This document shows positions 26,793-36,466 of a stretch of DNA of 64,000 bases, in pieces. The notes beneath the pieces are model-generated. The model was given only the letters and a program-made list of their open reading frames with translations, ran no database searches and was not told the DNA's origin. A program made the position numbers and the translations under genes. The DNA is from Streptomyces ureilyticus. GTDB lineage: Bacteria > Actinomycetota > Actinomycetes > Streptomycetales > Streptomycetaceae. Each line of letters starts with the position of its first letter. Position 1 is the first letter of the stretch. Location of the stretch: contig NZ_JAAKZX010000001.1 in NCBI RefSeq assembly GCF_011045025.1, forward strand, positions 62,001-126,000, given 5' to 3'.

Positions 26793-28592
26793 ATGCAGAT
26801 TCAAGACCTTCCGTATCCCGACCCGGGTGTGCCGGACGCGCGCTCGGGTCCCCGGTTCCTGATGTGGCTCGGCCGGAATCAACTCGGCGGACAACTGAAG
26901 TCCCTGGCCTGGGGACTGCTGCACTTCCTCTCCGTGTGCGGGCTGCCGTTCTGCGTCGGCGTCGCCATCCAGGCCGTCGTGGACCGCTCCGGCGCACGGC
27001 TGGCCCTGGCGGGCGGCCTGATCGCGCTGTGCGGGCTCGGTATCGCGGTGGGCGACACCATGCTGCACCGGACCGCGGTCACCAACTGGATCACCGCCGC
27101 CGCCCGGGTCCAGCAGCTACTGGCCCGCAGGACCGCCCAGTTGGGCTCCGCGCTGACCCGGCGGGTGGCGGCCGGTGAGGTGGTCGCCGTGTCCACGGGC
27201 GACGTGGAGAAGATCGGCTGGTTCGTGGAGGCCGTGTCGCGGTTCACCGCGGCCGCCTTGACCATTGTCCTGGTCTGTGTCGCCCTGGTCGTGTACGAGC
27301 CCGCGCTCGGCATCGTTGTCGCCGTGGGCGTGCCCGTCCTGGCGCTCGCGGTGCTGCCCCTGCTGCCGCGCGCCACCAGGCGTGCCGACTTCCAGCGTGA
27401 GAAGGCGGGGCGCGCCACCGAGCTGGCCTCGGACACGGTCGCGGGACTGCGCGTGCTGCGCGGCATCGGCGGCGAGGAGCTGTTCCTGGACCGGTACCGC
27501 CGGGCCTCGCAGGACGTACGCCGGGCCGCCGTCCGCAGCGCCCGGATGTGGTCGCTGATCGCCGCGGTACAGGTGCTGTTGCCCGGTCTGCTGCTGATCG
27601 CGGTCGTGTGGCACGGCGTGAACCTGGCACGCGAGGGTCGGATCACCGTCGGCGAGATGGTCACCGTGTACAGCGCCGTCATGATCATGTCGTACCCGTT
27701 GCACCACTTCGTGGAGATCGCGATGGCGTACTCCTTCTCCCGGCCGTCCGCGAAACGTGCGGCCCGGGTGCTGGCGCTGGAGCGCGCGATGGACAGCGAG
27801 GGCTCGCTCGAGGCGGTCGCGCCGTCCGGGGATCTGTACGACCCGGCGACCGGCCTTCTCGCTCCGGCCGGACGGCTCACCGCCGTGGTGTGCGGCGACC
27901 CAGATGCCGCGGGTGTGTTGGCCGAGCGGCTCGGCGGGCACGCCGCGGACTCCTCGGAACTGCCGTCCGCGCTTCTCGGAGGGGTACCGCTGGACGAGCT
28001 GCCGCTCGACTCCGCCCGCACGGCGGTCCTCGTGCAGGACAAGGACCCGGTACTGCTGTCCGGCACCCTGCACGAACTGCTCGACGTGCCCGCCTCGGGC
28101 GGCGTCAGTGCCGAGGACGCGCTGGCCGCCGCGCAGTGCGGTGATGTGCTGGACGCGCTCGCCCAGGGGTCGCTGGACGCCGAGGACCCGATGGACACTC
28201 GGATCACCGAACGCGGGCGCTCGCTCTCGGGCGGCCAGCGCCAGCGCCTCGCGCTGGCGCGGTCCCTGGTCACGGACCCGGAGGTGCTCGTCCTGGACGA
28301 GCCGACGTCCGCCGTCGACTCGCACACCGAGGCGCGCATCGCCGGCGGCGTCCGGTCGCTGCGACAGGGGCGTACGACGGTGGTCTTCACCTCGTCCCCG
28401 CTGCTCCTGGACCACGCGGACCGGGTCGTGCTCGTCCATGAGGGCGAGGTCGCCGCGGTCGGTGTGCACCGCCAACTGGTGCACAGCGAGCCCCGGTACC
28501 GCGCCGTGGTGACTCGTGAGACCGACGACGAGCCCGCCGCAGTCGCCATGGACCATCTGGAAGCACTCGAAGAGATCGAGGAGACCGCATGA
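26793..28592 (+). CDS. ABC exporter half, degenerate Walker A
   Basis: 599 residues. An N-terminal six-helix exporter domain (about 35-330) is followed by a nucleotide-binding domain. The Walker A position reads CGDPDAAGVLA and lacks the GxxGxGKS/T motif, whereas the signature LSGGQRQR and Walker B VLVLDEPTSAVD are intact. The gene overlaps the next exporter half by four bases (ATGA). Together they should form a heterodimer with one working ATP site built from this signature and the partner's Walker A. The substrate is unknown; lipids, peptides or drugs are typical. Confidence 0.87.
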   Translation: MQIQDLPYPDPGVPDARSGPRFLMWLGRNQLGGQLKSLAWGLLHFLSVCGLPFCVGVAIQAVVDRSGARLALAGGLIALCGLGIAVGDTMLHRTAVTNWITAAARVQQLLARRTAQLGSALTRRVAAGEVVAVSTGDVEKIGWFVEAVSRFTAAALTIVLVCVALVVYEPALGIVVAVGVPVLALAVLPLLPRATRRADFQREKAGRATELASDTVAGLRVLRGIGGEELFLDRYRRASQDVRRAAVRSARMWSLIAAVQVLLPGLLLIAVVWHGVNLAREGRITVGEMVTVYSAVMIMSYPLHHFVEIAMAYSFSRPSAKRAARVLALERAMDSEGSLEAVAPSGDLYDPATGLLAPAGRLTAVVCGDPDAAGVLAERLGGHAADSSELPSALLGGVPLDELPLDSARTAVLVQDKDPVLLSGTLHELLDVPASGGVSAEDALAAAQCGDVLDALAQGSLDAEDPMDTRITERGRSLSGGQRQRLALARSLVTDPEVLVLDEPTSAVDSHTEARIAGGVRSLRQGRTTVVFTSSPLLLDHADRVVLVHEGEVAAVGVHRQLVHSEPRYRAVVTRETDDEPAAVAMDHLEALEEIEETA

Positions 28593-30379
28593 TCGGCGTG
28601 GCGCCACCGGCCTACGACCCGGCGGCCCCGACGACGGCGAACACCCTGCCGGTCGGCGCCCCCGCGACCGTACGCGCCTACGTGGCCGAACTGTTCCAAC
28701 GGCACCGCCGGGCCTTCCTGCTGCTCATCACCGTCAACACGGTCGCCGTCGTCGCCTCGATGGTGGGCCCCTACCTGCTGGGCTCCCTCGTCGAGCGCGT
28801 CTCCGACAGCGCCACCGCGGCGAACGAACTGCATCTGGAACGCACCGCCGCGATCTTCGTCCTCGCGCTGGTCGTCCAGGCCGAGTTCGTACGCCAGGTG
28901 CGGCTGCGTGGCGCCATGCTCGGCGAGCGCATGCTGGCCGACCTGCGCGAGGACTTCCTCGTCCGGTCGGTGGGGCTGCCGCCGGGCGTCCTGGAGCGGG
29001 CCGGCACGGGCGACCTGCTGTCCCGGATCACGACGGACATCGACCGGCTCGCCAACGCCATGCGCGAGGCCGTGCCCCAACTGGCCATCGGTGTGGTGTG
29101 GGTGGCGCTGCTGCTCGGTGGGCTCGCCGTGACCGCGCCGCCGCTCGCCCCCGCCGTGCTGGTCGCCGTCCCGCTCCTCGTGGCCGGCTGCCGCTGGTAC
29201 TTCAAGCGCGCGCCGTCGGCCTACCGCTCCGAGGCCGCCGGCTATGCCGCCGTGGCCGCCGTCCTCGCCGAGACCGTGGACGCCGGGCGCACCGTCGAGG
29301 CGCACCGCCTGGGCCAGCGCCGCATCGAGCTGTCGGACCGGCGCGTCCAGGAATGGACCGCATGGGAGCGGTACACCTTGTGGCTGCGTACCGTGCTCTT
29401 CCCGGTCATCAGCATCACGCATGTCACGGTCCTCGGTTCGGTCCTGATGATCGGCGGGTTCTTCGTGCTCCAGGGCTGGATCGGGGTCGGCCAGTTGACG
29501 ACGGGCGCGCTCATCGCGCAGATGCTCGTCGACCCGGTGGGCCTGATCCTGCGCTGGTACGACGAGCTGCAGGTGGCCCACGTCTCGCTGGCCCGCCTGG
29601 TCGGCGTCCGCGATATCGAGCCGGACGCCGGTGACGGGTCGCTGGACCCGGATGGGCGCGAGGTACGCGCCGACCGTGTGCACTTCGGCTACAGGGAAGG
29701 CGTCGACGTTCTGCGCAAGGTCTCGCTGGAGGTTGCGCCGGGCACCCGGCTGGCGCTGGTCGGCCCGTCCGGCGCGGGCAAATCCACGCTGGGCAGACTG
29801 CTCGCCGGGATCTACGCGCCCCGCGTCGGCCACATCACCCTGGGCGGCACCGAACTGTCCGAGATGTCCGCCGAACGCGTCCGCTCCCATGTGGCGCTGG
29901 TCAACCAGGAACACCACGTCTTCGTGGGATCCCTGCGCGACAACCTGCTCCTCGCCAGTACGGACGCCGATGACGCCGAGCTGTGGGCGGCCCTCGGCGC
30001 GGTCGACGCCGATGGCTGGGCGCGTGCGCTGGACGACGGTCTGGACACCGAGGTCGGCTCGGGCGGCCTCGGCCTCACCCCGGCCCAGGCCCAGCAGATC
30101 GCGCTGGCCCGGCTGGTGCTCGCTGATCCGCACACACTGGTCCTGGACGAGGCCACCTCGCTCCTCGACCCGCGCGCGGCCCGCCACCTGGAGCGCTCCC
30201 TGGCCCGTGTCCTCGACGGCCGCACCGTGGTCGCCATCGCCCACCGGCTGCACACCGCCCATGACGCCGACGTCATCGCCGTCGTCGAGAACGGCCGCAT
30301 CAGCGAACTCGGCAGCCACGACCAGCTGGTCACCGCCGACGGCGCGTACGCCGCGCTGTGGCGGTCCTGGCATGGGTGA
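28589..30379 (+). CDS. ABC exporter half, intact Walker A and degenerate signature
   Basis: 596 residues. A six-helix membrane domain at about 35-320 is followed by an ATPase domain. Walker A GPSGAGKST and Walker B LVLDEATSLLD are intact, but the LSGGQ signature is replaced by LTPAQAQQ. It therefore complements the partner encoded just upstream, which keeps the signature and lost Walker A. The start overlaps the partner's stop. Confidence 0.87.
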   Translation: MIGVAPPAYDPAAPTTANTLPVGAPATVRAYVAELFQRHRRAFLLLITVNTVAVVASMVGPYLLGSLVERVSDSATAANELHLERTAAIFVLALVVQAEFVRQVRLRGAMLGERMLADLREDFLVRSVGLPPGVLERAGTGDLLSRITTDIDRLANAMREAVPQLAIGVVWVALLLGGLAVTAPPLAPAVLVAVPLLVAGCRWYFKRAPSAYRSEAAGYAAVAAVLAETVDAGRTVEAHRLGQRRIELSDRRVQEWTAWERYTLWLRTVLFPVISITHVTVLGSVLMIGGFFVLQGWIGVGQLTTGALIAQMLVDPVGLILRWYDELQVAHVSLARLVGVRDIEPDAGDGSLDPDGREVRADRVHFGYREGVDVLRKVSLEVAPGTRLALVGPSGAGKSTLGRLLAGIYAPRVGHITLGGTELSEMSAERVRSHVALVNQEHHVFVGSLRDNLLLASTDADDAELWAALGAVDADGWARALDDGLDTEVGSGGLGLTPAQAQQIALARLVLADPHTLVLDEATSLLDPRAARHLERSLARVLDGRTVVAIAHRLHTAHDADVIAVVENGRISELGSHDQLVTADGAYAALWRSWHG

Positions 30380-30531
30380 GCCGGCCGGTGGCCGTCCGTG
30401 GCGTTGCGGTGTGTCGACCAGGGGTGGAAGGCTGGTAATCGGCACGGGCTCAGGGAGCCTGAGCTCAGCGGCCCGCACTGCCGCCGCCTACGCGGTGGCA
30501 GCGGGTCGGCCCGCATCACCTGGAGGTACCC

Positions 30532-31002
30532 GTGGACAGCGCCGACGGCTGGGGAGACGACGTCTACCAGCCCGACCAATCCGAGGTACAGGACGACGCG
30601 GGGCTGCTCGACGCCGAGGACACCCTGGAGTCCGACGGTGTGAACGACCCTCTGGACCGGGGCTGGTCCCCGCCGGAGCGGCCGTGGGCCGTGGAGCGCA
30701 GGGACGTGACCGCCGCCGAACGGCTTCGCGGCGAGACGCTGGACGAACGGCTCGCTGAGGAGCTTCCGGAGGTCGTGGCGCCCGACGGGGACGGTATCGG
30801 CGACAGTCTCGATTCCGACGGGGAAGCCCTGGACAACGAAGTGGGCTCCACCCGCTCCGGACGTCTCGTGGCCCCGGACGAAGGTGCGCACGGGGACGAG
30901 GAGAGCCGACTGATCGCCACCGATGTGGGCATCGACGGCGCCGCCGCCTCGGCAGAGGAGGCGGCCATGCACATCGTCGACGAGGACGCCCAGTCCGGCT
31001 GA
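30532..31002 (+). CDS. DUF5709 family acidic protein
   Basis: 156 residues from GTG 30,532 with GGAGG upstream. The protein is very acidic, with the family-like opening DVYQPDQSEVQDDAGLLDAEDTLES and LDRGWSPPERPW. It is soluble with no membrane segment. The function is unknown in Streptomyces. Confidence 0.75.
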   Translation: MDSADGWGDDVYQPDQSEVQDDAGLLDAEDTLESDGVNDPLDRGWSPPERPWAVERRDVTAAERLRGETLDERLAEELPEVVAPDGDGIGDSLDSDGEALDNEVGSTRSGRLVAPDEGAHGDEESRLIATDVGIDGAAASAEEAAMHIVDEDAQSG

Positions 31003-31013
31003 GCCGGCGTCGC

Positions 31014-31808
31014 TCAGATGACGTTGAGCGCCGCCGCGCAGCCCACCCCGCCGAGCAGCATGAACGCCGGCATCAGCACCTTCAGCTCGACCCAGCTGCC
31101 CGCCCGGAACCGCATCGCCTTGGGCGGCCCCACCGGGTACCAGCGCTTGCGTCCTATGGGTATCGGCCACAGGATCGGGCAGCCTGACACGGTCAGCGCG
31201 TCGCCGATGTCGTGCACCAGCGCGCCGAGGACGACCGGCAGCCCCAGCCACAGGTACTCCTGGCCCGGCGCCGTGAACAGCCAGTCGGAGCCGTTGCCCG
31301 GCTGGTCCAGGACTCCCGCGAGGATCCAGGCGCTGGTCGCGGCGAGCAGCCAGACCAGTACGTCGGCGCTCTGGCCACGCGTCGCCCGCCACAGCAGCCC
31401 CTCGATGGCGAGCACTATGTGCACGAAGAGGATCGCCAGGACTGCCCAGCGCTCCCCCGTGATCGCGATGGCGGAGGTGCCCGCACCGATCAGCGCCGCC
31501 CACAGCCAGGTGTGCGTCAGCGTGCGGTGCCCGCCCGAGCGACGCGGGTCGCCCTGCTTTTTCGTCCCCTTGTAGACGGCGTACGAGAGCTTGTCGACGA
31601 TCTCGCACAGGCCTCGTGAGAGGGGGCCGAAGGCCGTCGAGATGGTGGCTGCCTTGTGGTCGAGGTCCGGGGCGAGCGCGGCGCCGGCGCAGATCAGCGC
31701 GCCGACCAGGAGGACCGGCCAGGGCATCGTGTACCCGGCGGCCGCCGCCGCGGCTCCGACGCCCAGCCAGGCCGCGGCCCCGGACAGTGAGTGTGCTGGT
31801 CCCATCAT
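31014..31808 (-). CDS. Membrane-bound YdjM-like metal-dependent hydrolase
   Basis: 264 residues from ATG 31,808, beginning MMGPAHSLSGAAAW. It is a multi-pass membrane protein with metal-ligand candidates GPAHS, APDLDHKAA, SGGHRTLTHTW and LVHDIGDALT, the pattern of the LexA-regulated YdjM-like hydrolase family. The substrate is unknown. It is convergent with DUF5709 with an 11-base gap and divergent from the RNA helicase. Confidence 0.75.
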   Translation of the reverse strand: MMGPAHSLSGAAAWLGVGAAAAAAGYTMPWPVLLVGALICAGAALAPDLDHKAATISTAFGPLSRGLCEIVDKLSYAVYKGTKKQGDPRRSGGHRTLTHTWLWAALIGAGTSAIAITGERWAVLAILFVHIVLAIEGLLWRATRGQSADVLVWLLAATSAWILAGVLDQPGNGSDWLFTAPGQEYLWLGLPVVLGALVHDIGDALTVSGCPILWPIPIGRKRWYPVGPPKAMRFRAGSWVELKVLMPAFMLLGGVGCAAALNVI

Positions 31809-31962
31809 GGCCGCGCCCCGCCCCATTCCTCGTGTACTCGGTGTAGTCGCGCCCAGTTGTCCATGTGCGCTGATACCTCGTCGGCGCCACAGCGTAGCGT
31901 TCGTGATCTTCTGTCCGGCAACCGATTCCCTCATTGCCCGGGATCACAGGCAAGATGGGGAC

Positions 31963-34476
31963 GTGACCCTTATCGATCAGCTGCCGCAGACCGCAGATCC
32001 CGACGCCCTCTACGAAGCCTTCGAGTCGTGGACCGGGGAACGCGGCATCGCGCTCTATCCCCATCAGGAGGAGGCACTGATCGAGGTGGTGTCGGGTGCG
32101 AACGTGATCGTGTCGACGCCCACCGGCTCCGGCAAGAGCCTGATCGCCGCCGGTGCGCATTTCGCGGCGCTCGCCCGGGACGAGGTCACCTTCTACACGG
32201 CACCCATCAAGGCACTTGTCTCGGAGAAGTTCTTCGAGCTGTGCAAGCTGTTCGGCACCGAGAACGTCGGCATGCTGACCGGTGACGCCTCCGTCAACGC
32301 GGACGCCCCCGTCATCTGCTGCACGGCCGAGGTCCTGGCATCCATCGCGCTGCGCGACGGCAAGCAGGCCGATGTCGGCCAGGTCGTCATGGACGAGTTC
32401 CACTTCTACGCCGAGGGCGACCGCGGCTGGGCCTGGCAGATCCCGATTCTCGAACTGCCGCAGGCCCAGTTCATCCTGATGTCGGCCACGCTCGGCGATG
32501 TCTCGATGTTCGAGAAGGACCTCACCCGTCGGACCGGCCGCCCCACCGCGGTCGTCCGCTCGGCGACGCGGCCCGTGCCGCTGTCCTACGAGTACCGGCT
32601 GACGCCGCTCACGGAGACGCTCACCGAACTCCTTGAGACCAAGCAGGCCCCCGTCTACATCGTGCACTTCACCCAGGCACAGGCCGTGGAGCGAGCCCAG
32701 GCGTTGATGAGCATCAACATGTGCTCGCGGGCGGAGAAGGACCAGATCGCCGAGCTGATCGGCAACTTCCGCTTCACCACCAAGTTCGGCCGCAATCTGT
32801 CCCGTTACGTACGGCACGGCATCGGTGTGCATCACGCCGGCATGCTGCCCAAGTACCGGCGACTCGTGGAGAAGTTGGCCCAGGCCGGTCTCCTGAAGGT
32901 CATCTGCGGTACCGACACCCTCGGTGTCGGCGTCAACGTCCCCATCCGCACGGTGCTGTTCACCGCGCTGGCGAAGTACGACGGCAACCGTGTGCGGACG
33001 CTTCGCGCGCGTGAGTTCCACCAAATCGCGGGCCGTGCCGGCCGGGCGGGCTTCGACACGGCGGGGTTCGTCGTCGCCCAGGCTCCCGAGCATGTCGTCG
33101 AGAACGAGAAGGCGCTCGCCAAGGCCGGCGACGATCCCAAGAAGCGTCGCAAGGTGGTCCGCAAGAAGGCTCCCGAGGGGTTCGTCGGCTGGACGGAGAA
33201 CACCTTCGAGAAGCTCATCGCCTCCGATCCGGAGCCGCTCACCTCCCGGTTCCGGGTGACCCACACGATGCTTCTGTCGGTGATCGCCCGGCCAGGCAAC
33301 GCCTTCGACGCGATGCGCAATCTGCTGGAGGACAACCACGAGCCGCGTAAGCAGCAGTTGCGGCACATCCGGCGCGCGATCGCCATCTACCGTTCGCTCC
33401 TGGACGGCGGCATCGTCGAGAAGCTCGACGAGCCGGACGCCCAGGGCCGTATCGTGCGCCTGACGGTCGATCTGCAGCAGGACTTCGCGCTCAACCAGCC
33501 GCTGTCCACTTTCGCCCTCGCGGCGTTCGAGCTCCTGGAGCCGGAGTCCCCTTCCTACGCGCTGGACATGGTCTCCGTCGTCGAATCGACCCTGGACGAC
33601 CCCCGGCAGATCCTCGCCGCTCAGCAGAACAAGGCCCGTGGCGAGGCCGTGGCGGCGATGAAGTCGGACGGCGTCGAGTACGAGGAGCGGATGGAGCGGC
33701 TCCAGGACGTGACGTACCCCAAGCCGCTGGAGGAGCTCCTCTTCCACGCGTACAACACCTACCGCAAGAGCCATCCATGGGTCGGCGACCATCCGCTGTC
33801 GCCGAAGTCCGTCATCCGCGACATGTACGAACGAGCCATGTCCTTCACCGAGTTCGTCTCCTTCTACGAACTCGCCCGAACCGAGGGCATCGTGCTGCGC
33901 TACCTCGCCAGCGCCTACAAGGCCCTTGATCACACCGTCCCGGACGACCTCAAGTCCGAGGATCTTCAGGACCTGATCGCCTGGCTCGGCGAGATGGTGC
34001 GGCAGGTCGACTCCAGCCTCCTCGACGAGTGGGAACAGCTCGCCAACCCGGAGGAGATGACGGCCGAGGAAGCCCAGGAGAAGGCCGACCAGGTCAGGCC
34101 GGTCACCGCGAACGCGCGCGCCTTCCGCGTCCTCGTCCGCAACGCCATGTTCCGCCGTGTCGAACTCGCCGCCCTCGACCAGGTCGAGGAACTCGGCGAG
34201 ATGGACGCCGAGTCCGGATGGGACGCGGATGCCTGGGGCGAGGCCATGGACAAGTACTGGGATGAGTACGACGACCTCGGCACCGGCCCCGATGCACGCG
34301 GCCCGAAGCTGTTGCTCATCGAGGAGGAGCCGCGGAACGGCCTGTGGCGCGTCCGGCAGACCTTCGCCGATCCGAACGGCGATCACGACTGGGGCATCAG
34401 CGCGGAGATCGACCTCACGGCCTCCGACACCGAGGGACGTGCCGTCGTCAAGGTCACCGACGTCGGCCAGCTGTGA
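31963..34476 (+). CDS. DEAD/DEAH-box RNA helicase with DUF3516 C-terminus
   Basis: 837 residues from GTG 31,963. Helicase core: STPTGSGKSL (Walker A, near 45), VVMDEFHFY (DEFH Walker B), ILMSATLGD, GVGVNVPIRTVLF and QIAGRAGRAGFDT. The C-terminal half (about 400-837) matches the actinobacterial Ski2-like plan with DUF3516. The likely role is RNA unwinding in turnover or ribosome maturation. A thioesterase gene follows after 19 bases and may be co-transcribed. Confidence 0.87.
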   Translation: MTLIDQLPQTADPDALYEAFESWTGERGIALYPHQEEALIEVVSGANVIVSTPTGSGKSLIAAGAHFAALARDEVTFYTAPIKALVSEKFFELCKLFGTENVGMLTGDASVNADAPVICCTAEVLASIALRDGKQADVGQVVMDEFHFYAEGDRGWAWQIPILELPQAQFILMSATLGDVSMFEKDLTRRTGRPTAVVRSATRPVPLSYEYRLTPLTETLTELLETKQAPVYIVHFTQAQAVERAQALMSINMCSRAEKDQIAELIGNFRFTTKFGRNLSRYVRHGIGVHHAGMLPKYRRLVEKLAQAGLLKVICGTDTLGVGVNVPIRTVLFTALAKYDGNRVRTLRAREFHQIAGRAGRAGFDTAGFVVAQAPEHVVENEKALAKAGDDPKKRRKVVRKKAPEGFVGWTENTFEKLIASDPEPLTSRFRVTHTMLLSVIARPGNAFDAMRNLLEDNHEPRKQQLRHIRRAIAIYRSLLDGGIVEKLDEPDAQGRIVRLTVDLQQDFALNQPLSTFALAAFELLEPESPSYALDMVSVVESTLDDPRQILAAQQNKARGEAVAAMKSDGVEYEERMERLQDVTYPKPLEELLFHAYNTYRKSHPWVGDHPLSPKSVIRDMYERAMSFTEFVSFYELARTEGIVLRYLASAYKALDHTVPDDLKSEDLQDLIAWLGEMVRQVDSSLLDEWEQLANPEEMTAEEAQEKADQVRPVTANARAFRVLVRNAMFRRVELAALDQVEELGEMDAESGWDADAWGEAMDKYWDEYDDLGTGPDARGPKLLLIEEEPRNGLWRVRQTFADPNGDHDWGISAEIDLTASDTEGRAVVKVTDVGQL

Positions 34477-34495
34477 GCTCAGGAGAATCTGACAC

Positions 34496-35368
34496 ATGAC
34501 GAACCCAGCGGAACGACTCGTCGACCTGCTCGACCTGGAGCAGATCGAGGTCAACATCTTCCGTGGACGCAGCCCGCAGGAGTCCCTGCAGCGGGTCTTC
34601 GGCGGGCAGGTCGCCGGCCAGGCCCTCGTCGCTGCCGGCCGCACCACGGACGGGGAACGGCCGGTGCACTCGCTGCACGCGTACTTCCTGCGCCCGGGCC
34701 GCCCGGGTGTGCCGATCGTGTACCAGGTCGAACGGGTCCGCGACGGGCGGTCGTTCACCACGCGCCGTGTCACCGCCGTGCAGCAGGGCCGCACGATCTT
34801 CAATCTGACCGCCTCCTTCCACAAGCCTGAAGAGGGGAGCTTCGAGCACCAGCTGCCGCCGGCCCGCGAGGTCCCGGATCCTGAGTCGCTCCCGACCGTC
34901 ACTCAGGAGATCAAGGAGCATCTGGGCGCGCTGCCCGAGACGTTGGAGCGCATGGCCCGCCGCCAGCCCTTCGACATCCGCTACGTGGACCGGATGCGCT
35001 GGACCCCCGAGGAGGTCGAGCACGCCGAACCGCGCAGCGCCGTATGGATGCGCGCTGTCGGCCCCCTGGGCGACGACCCGCTGGTCCACACCTGCGCGCT
35101 CACGTATGCGAGCGACATGACCCTCCTGGATGCCGTCCGCATCCCGGTGGAACCGCTCTGGGGCCCCCGCGGCTTCGACATGGCCTCTCTGGACCACGCC
35201 ATGTGGTTCCACCGGCCGTTCCGCGCCGACGAGTGGTTCCTGTACGACCAGGAGTCGCCGATCGCTACCGGTGGCCGGGGCCTGGCGCGCGGGCGCATCT
35301 ACGACCGGGACGGACGGATGCTCGTCTCGGTCGTCCAGGAAGGGCTGTTCCGCAAGCTTGAGGCCTGA
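34496..35368 (+). CDS. tesB: Acyl-CoA thioesterase II
   Basis: 290 residues, the usual size for the double-hotdog TesB family. Visible family segments are FRGRSPQESLQRVFGGQVAGQAL, VHSLHAYFLRPG, VERVRDGRSFTTRRV, LDHAMWFHRPFRADEW and GGRGLARGRIYDRDG. It hydrolyses acyl-CoA to free acid and CoA in the cytoplasm. Confidence 0.88.
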   Translation: MTNPAERLVDLLDLEQIEVNIFRGRSPQESLQRVFGGQVAGQALVAAGRTTDGERPVHSLHAYFLRPGRPGVPIVYQVERVRDGRSFTTRRVTAVQQGRTIFNLTASFHKPEEGSFEHQLPPAREVPDPESLPTVTQEIKEHLGALPETLERMARRQPFDIRYVDRMRWTPEEVEHAEPRSAVWMRAVGPLGDDPLVHTCALTYASDMTLLDAVRIPVEPLWGPRGFDMASLDHAMWFHRPFRADEWFLYDQESPIATGGRGLARGRIYDRDGRMLVSVVQEGLFRKLEA

Positions 35369-35372
35369 CGGG

Positions 35373-36314
35373 TCACGGGTTTCTGCGGCGCAGCCATCCG
35401 AAGAGGCCCCGGGCGCGTTCCGGTTCCTCGACGCTCCGCTGCTCCTCGATCAGTTGTGGTTTCCGACGCGCACGCGGTGTCTCGGCTCCCCTCGGTGTCG
35501 GACGTGGGGCGGGCCGGTCCTCTCGTGCCTCCTCGATCACGTTCGCCAAGTCGCTGCGGAGCCAGCTGATCTCGTCGGGGTCCTGCGCCGTCATGATCCG
35601 TGCGGCGACGTGGGCGGCGGGTGAATCGGGCGCGCCGTGGGCCGTCCGGTCGGGTTGGAATCGGTTCAGATAGGCGCGTTCGTACGGGTCTTCGATGATC
35701 TCCGCGACCTGCACGGGATCCAGCAGGGATGCCACGGCCGCGGCGCGCGCCCAGGGATCTTCGGTCTGCCGCAGCAGATAACCCACGTGCCGTCCCCGCC
35801 AGTTGCGGGCCCGCAGGTCCACGCCTGCGTCCAACTGGTCGCGCAGACCCTCGGGCGTACGCCCCCTCAGCAGCGGGGCGTTGTTCTCGCTCGCGGCGAA
35901 CTGCCGCAGTTCCTCGGCCAGATACAGCCAGACCACAGCCCTGTACCGGTTCAGGTACCACTTGACGGGTGCGATCAGGCCGAGGCGCGCGAACCGCGTG
36001 AACCGGGCTGCCGACACCCCCATGAGGGCTGCGCCCTCCGCGGTGCCCACGGCCTTGACGCGCTCGCGGAGCGCGTCGGGAAAGCCGGTTTCGGAACGCA
36101 CCCGGTCGATTTCCGCGCGGGCCACGCGACGGCCTCCGCCCCCTTCGTCGGGAAGGGTCCTGATACATCCAAGTCGGACGGCGAGGTCCAACTCGCCTCG
36201 TTTGAGGCCCAGTTCCCGTGCGGCGCGGCTCGGCGTGAGTGCCGGCCGGATCCCGGTCGCGGCGGCCGGGGCAGAGGTGGGCAGGGCGGATTGCGTGATG
36301 GTGTTGCCGGACAT
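35373..36314 (-). CDS. DUF6397 family protein with DNA-binding-like N-terminus
   Basis: 313 residues from ATG 36,314 (GGGGAAG upstream). The N-terminal part (about 20-110) has two helical repeats of the kind AARELGLKRGELDLAVRLGCIRTL and AALMGVSAARFTRFARLGLI, resembling MerR/excisionase-like helix-turn-helix units. The rest is helical with REDRPAPRPTPRGAETPRARRK near the end. The family is common in Streptomyces and uncharacterised. Confidence 0.7.
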   Translation of the reverse strand: MSGNTITQSALPTSAPAAATGIRPALTPSRAARELGLKRGELDLAVRLGCIRTLPDEGGGGRRVARAEIDRVRSETGFPDALRERVKAVGTAEGAALMGVSAARFTRFARLGLIAPVKWYLNRYRAVVWLYLAEELRQFAASENNAPLLRGRTPEGLRDQLDAGVDLRARNWRGRHVGYLLRQTEDPWARAAAVASLLDPVQVAEIIEDPYERAYLNRFQPDRTAHGAPDSPAAHVAARIMTAQDPDEISWLRSDLANVIEEAREDRPAPRPTPRGAETPRARRKPQLIEEQRSVEEPERARGLFGWLRRRNP

Positions 36315-36430
36315 AGCGGTTCTTCCCCGTACAGCGACGTGCACTTGCGTGCCTTTGCCTTGCTTGCGCCGTATGCGTGCGCTCGCTTCGGGAAAAACCG
36401 TAGCCGGTTTGCCTCGCCTCCCGCTCGGCC

Positions 36431-36439
36431 TGTGGATAA
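36431..36439. promoter_or_regulatory. DnaA-box-like TGTGGATAA
   Basis: Exact complement of the 9-mer TTATCCACA, located in the gap between DUF6397 and the orphan roadblock gene. A single site, so it may be chance or a regulatory DnaA site. Confidence 0.35.
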
Positions 36440-36466
36440 CTTGGAGCGGATCGACGTTTTTGCAGG

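Noticed and set aside
26879-30478. Minus-strand open frame of 1,199 codons opposite the ABC exporter genes
   Set aside because: The plus strand encodes two clear exporter halves with motifs; the opposite frame has no recognisable domain.
29812-34902. Minus-strand open frame of 1,696 codons
   Set aside because: Covers the RNA helicase and parts of other genes in antisense; it is a codon-bias artefact.
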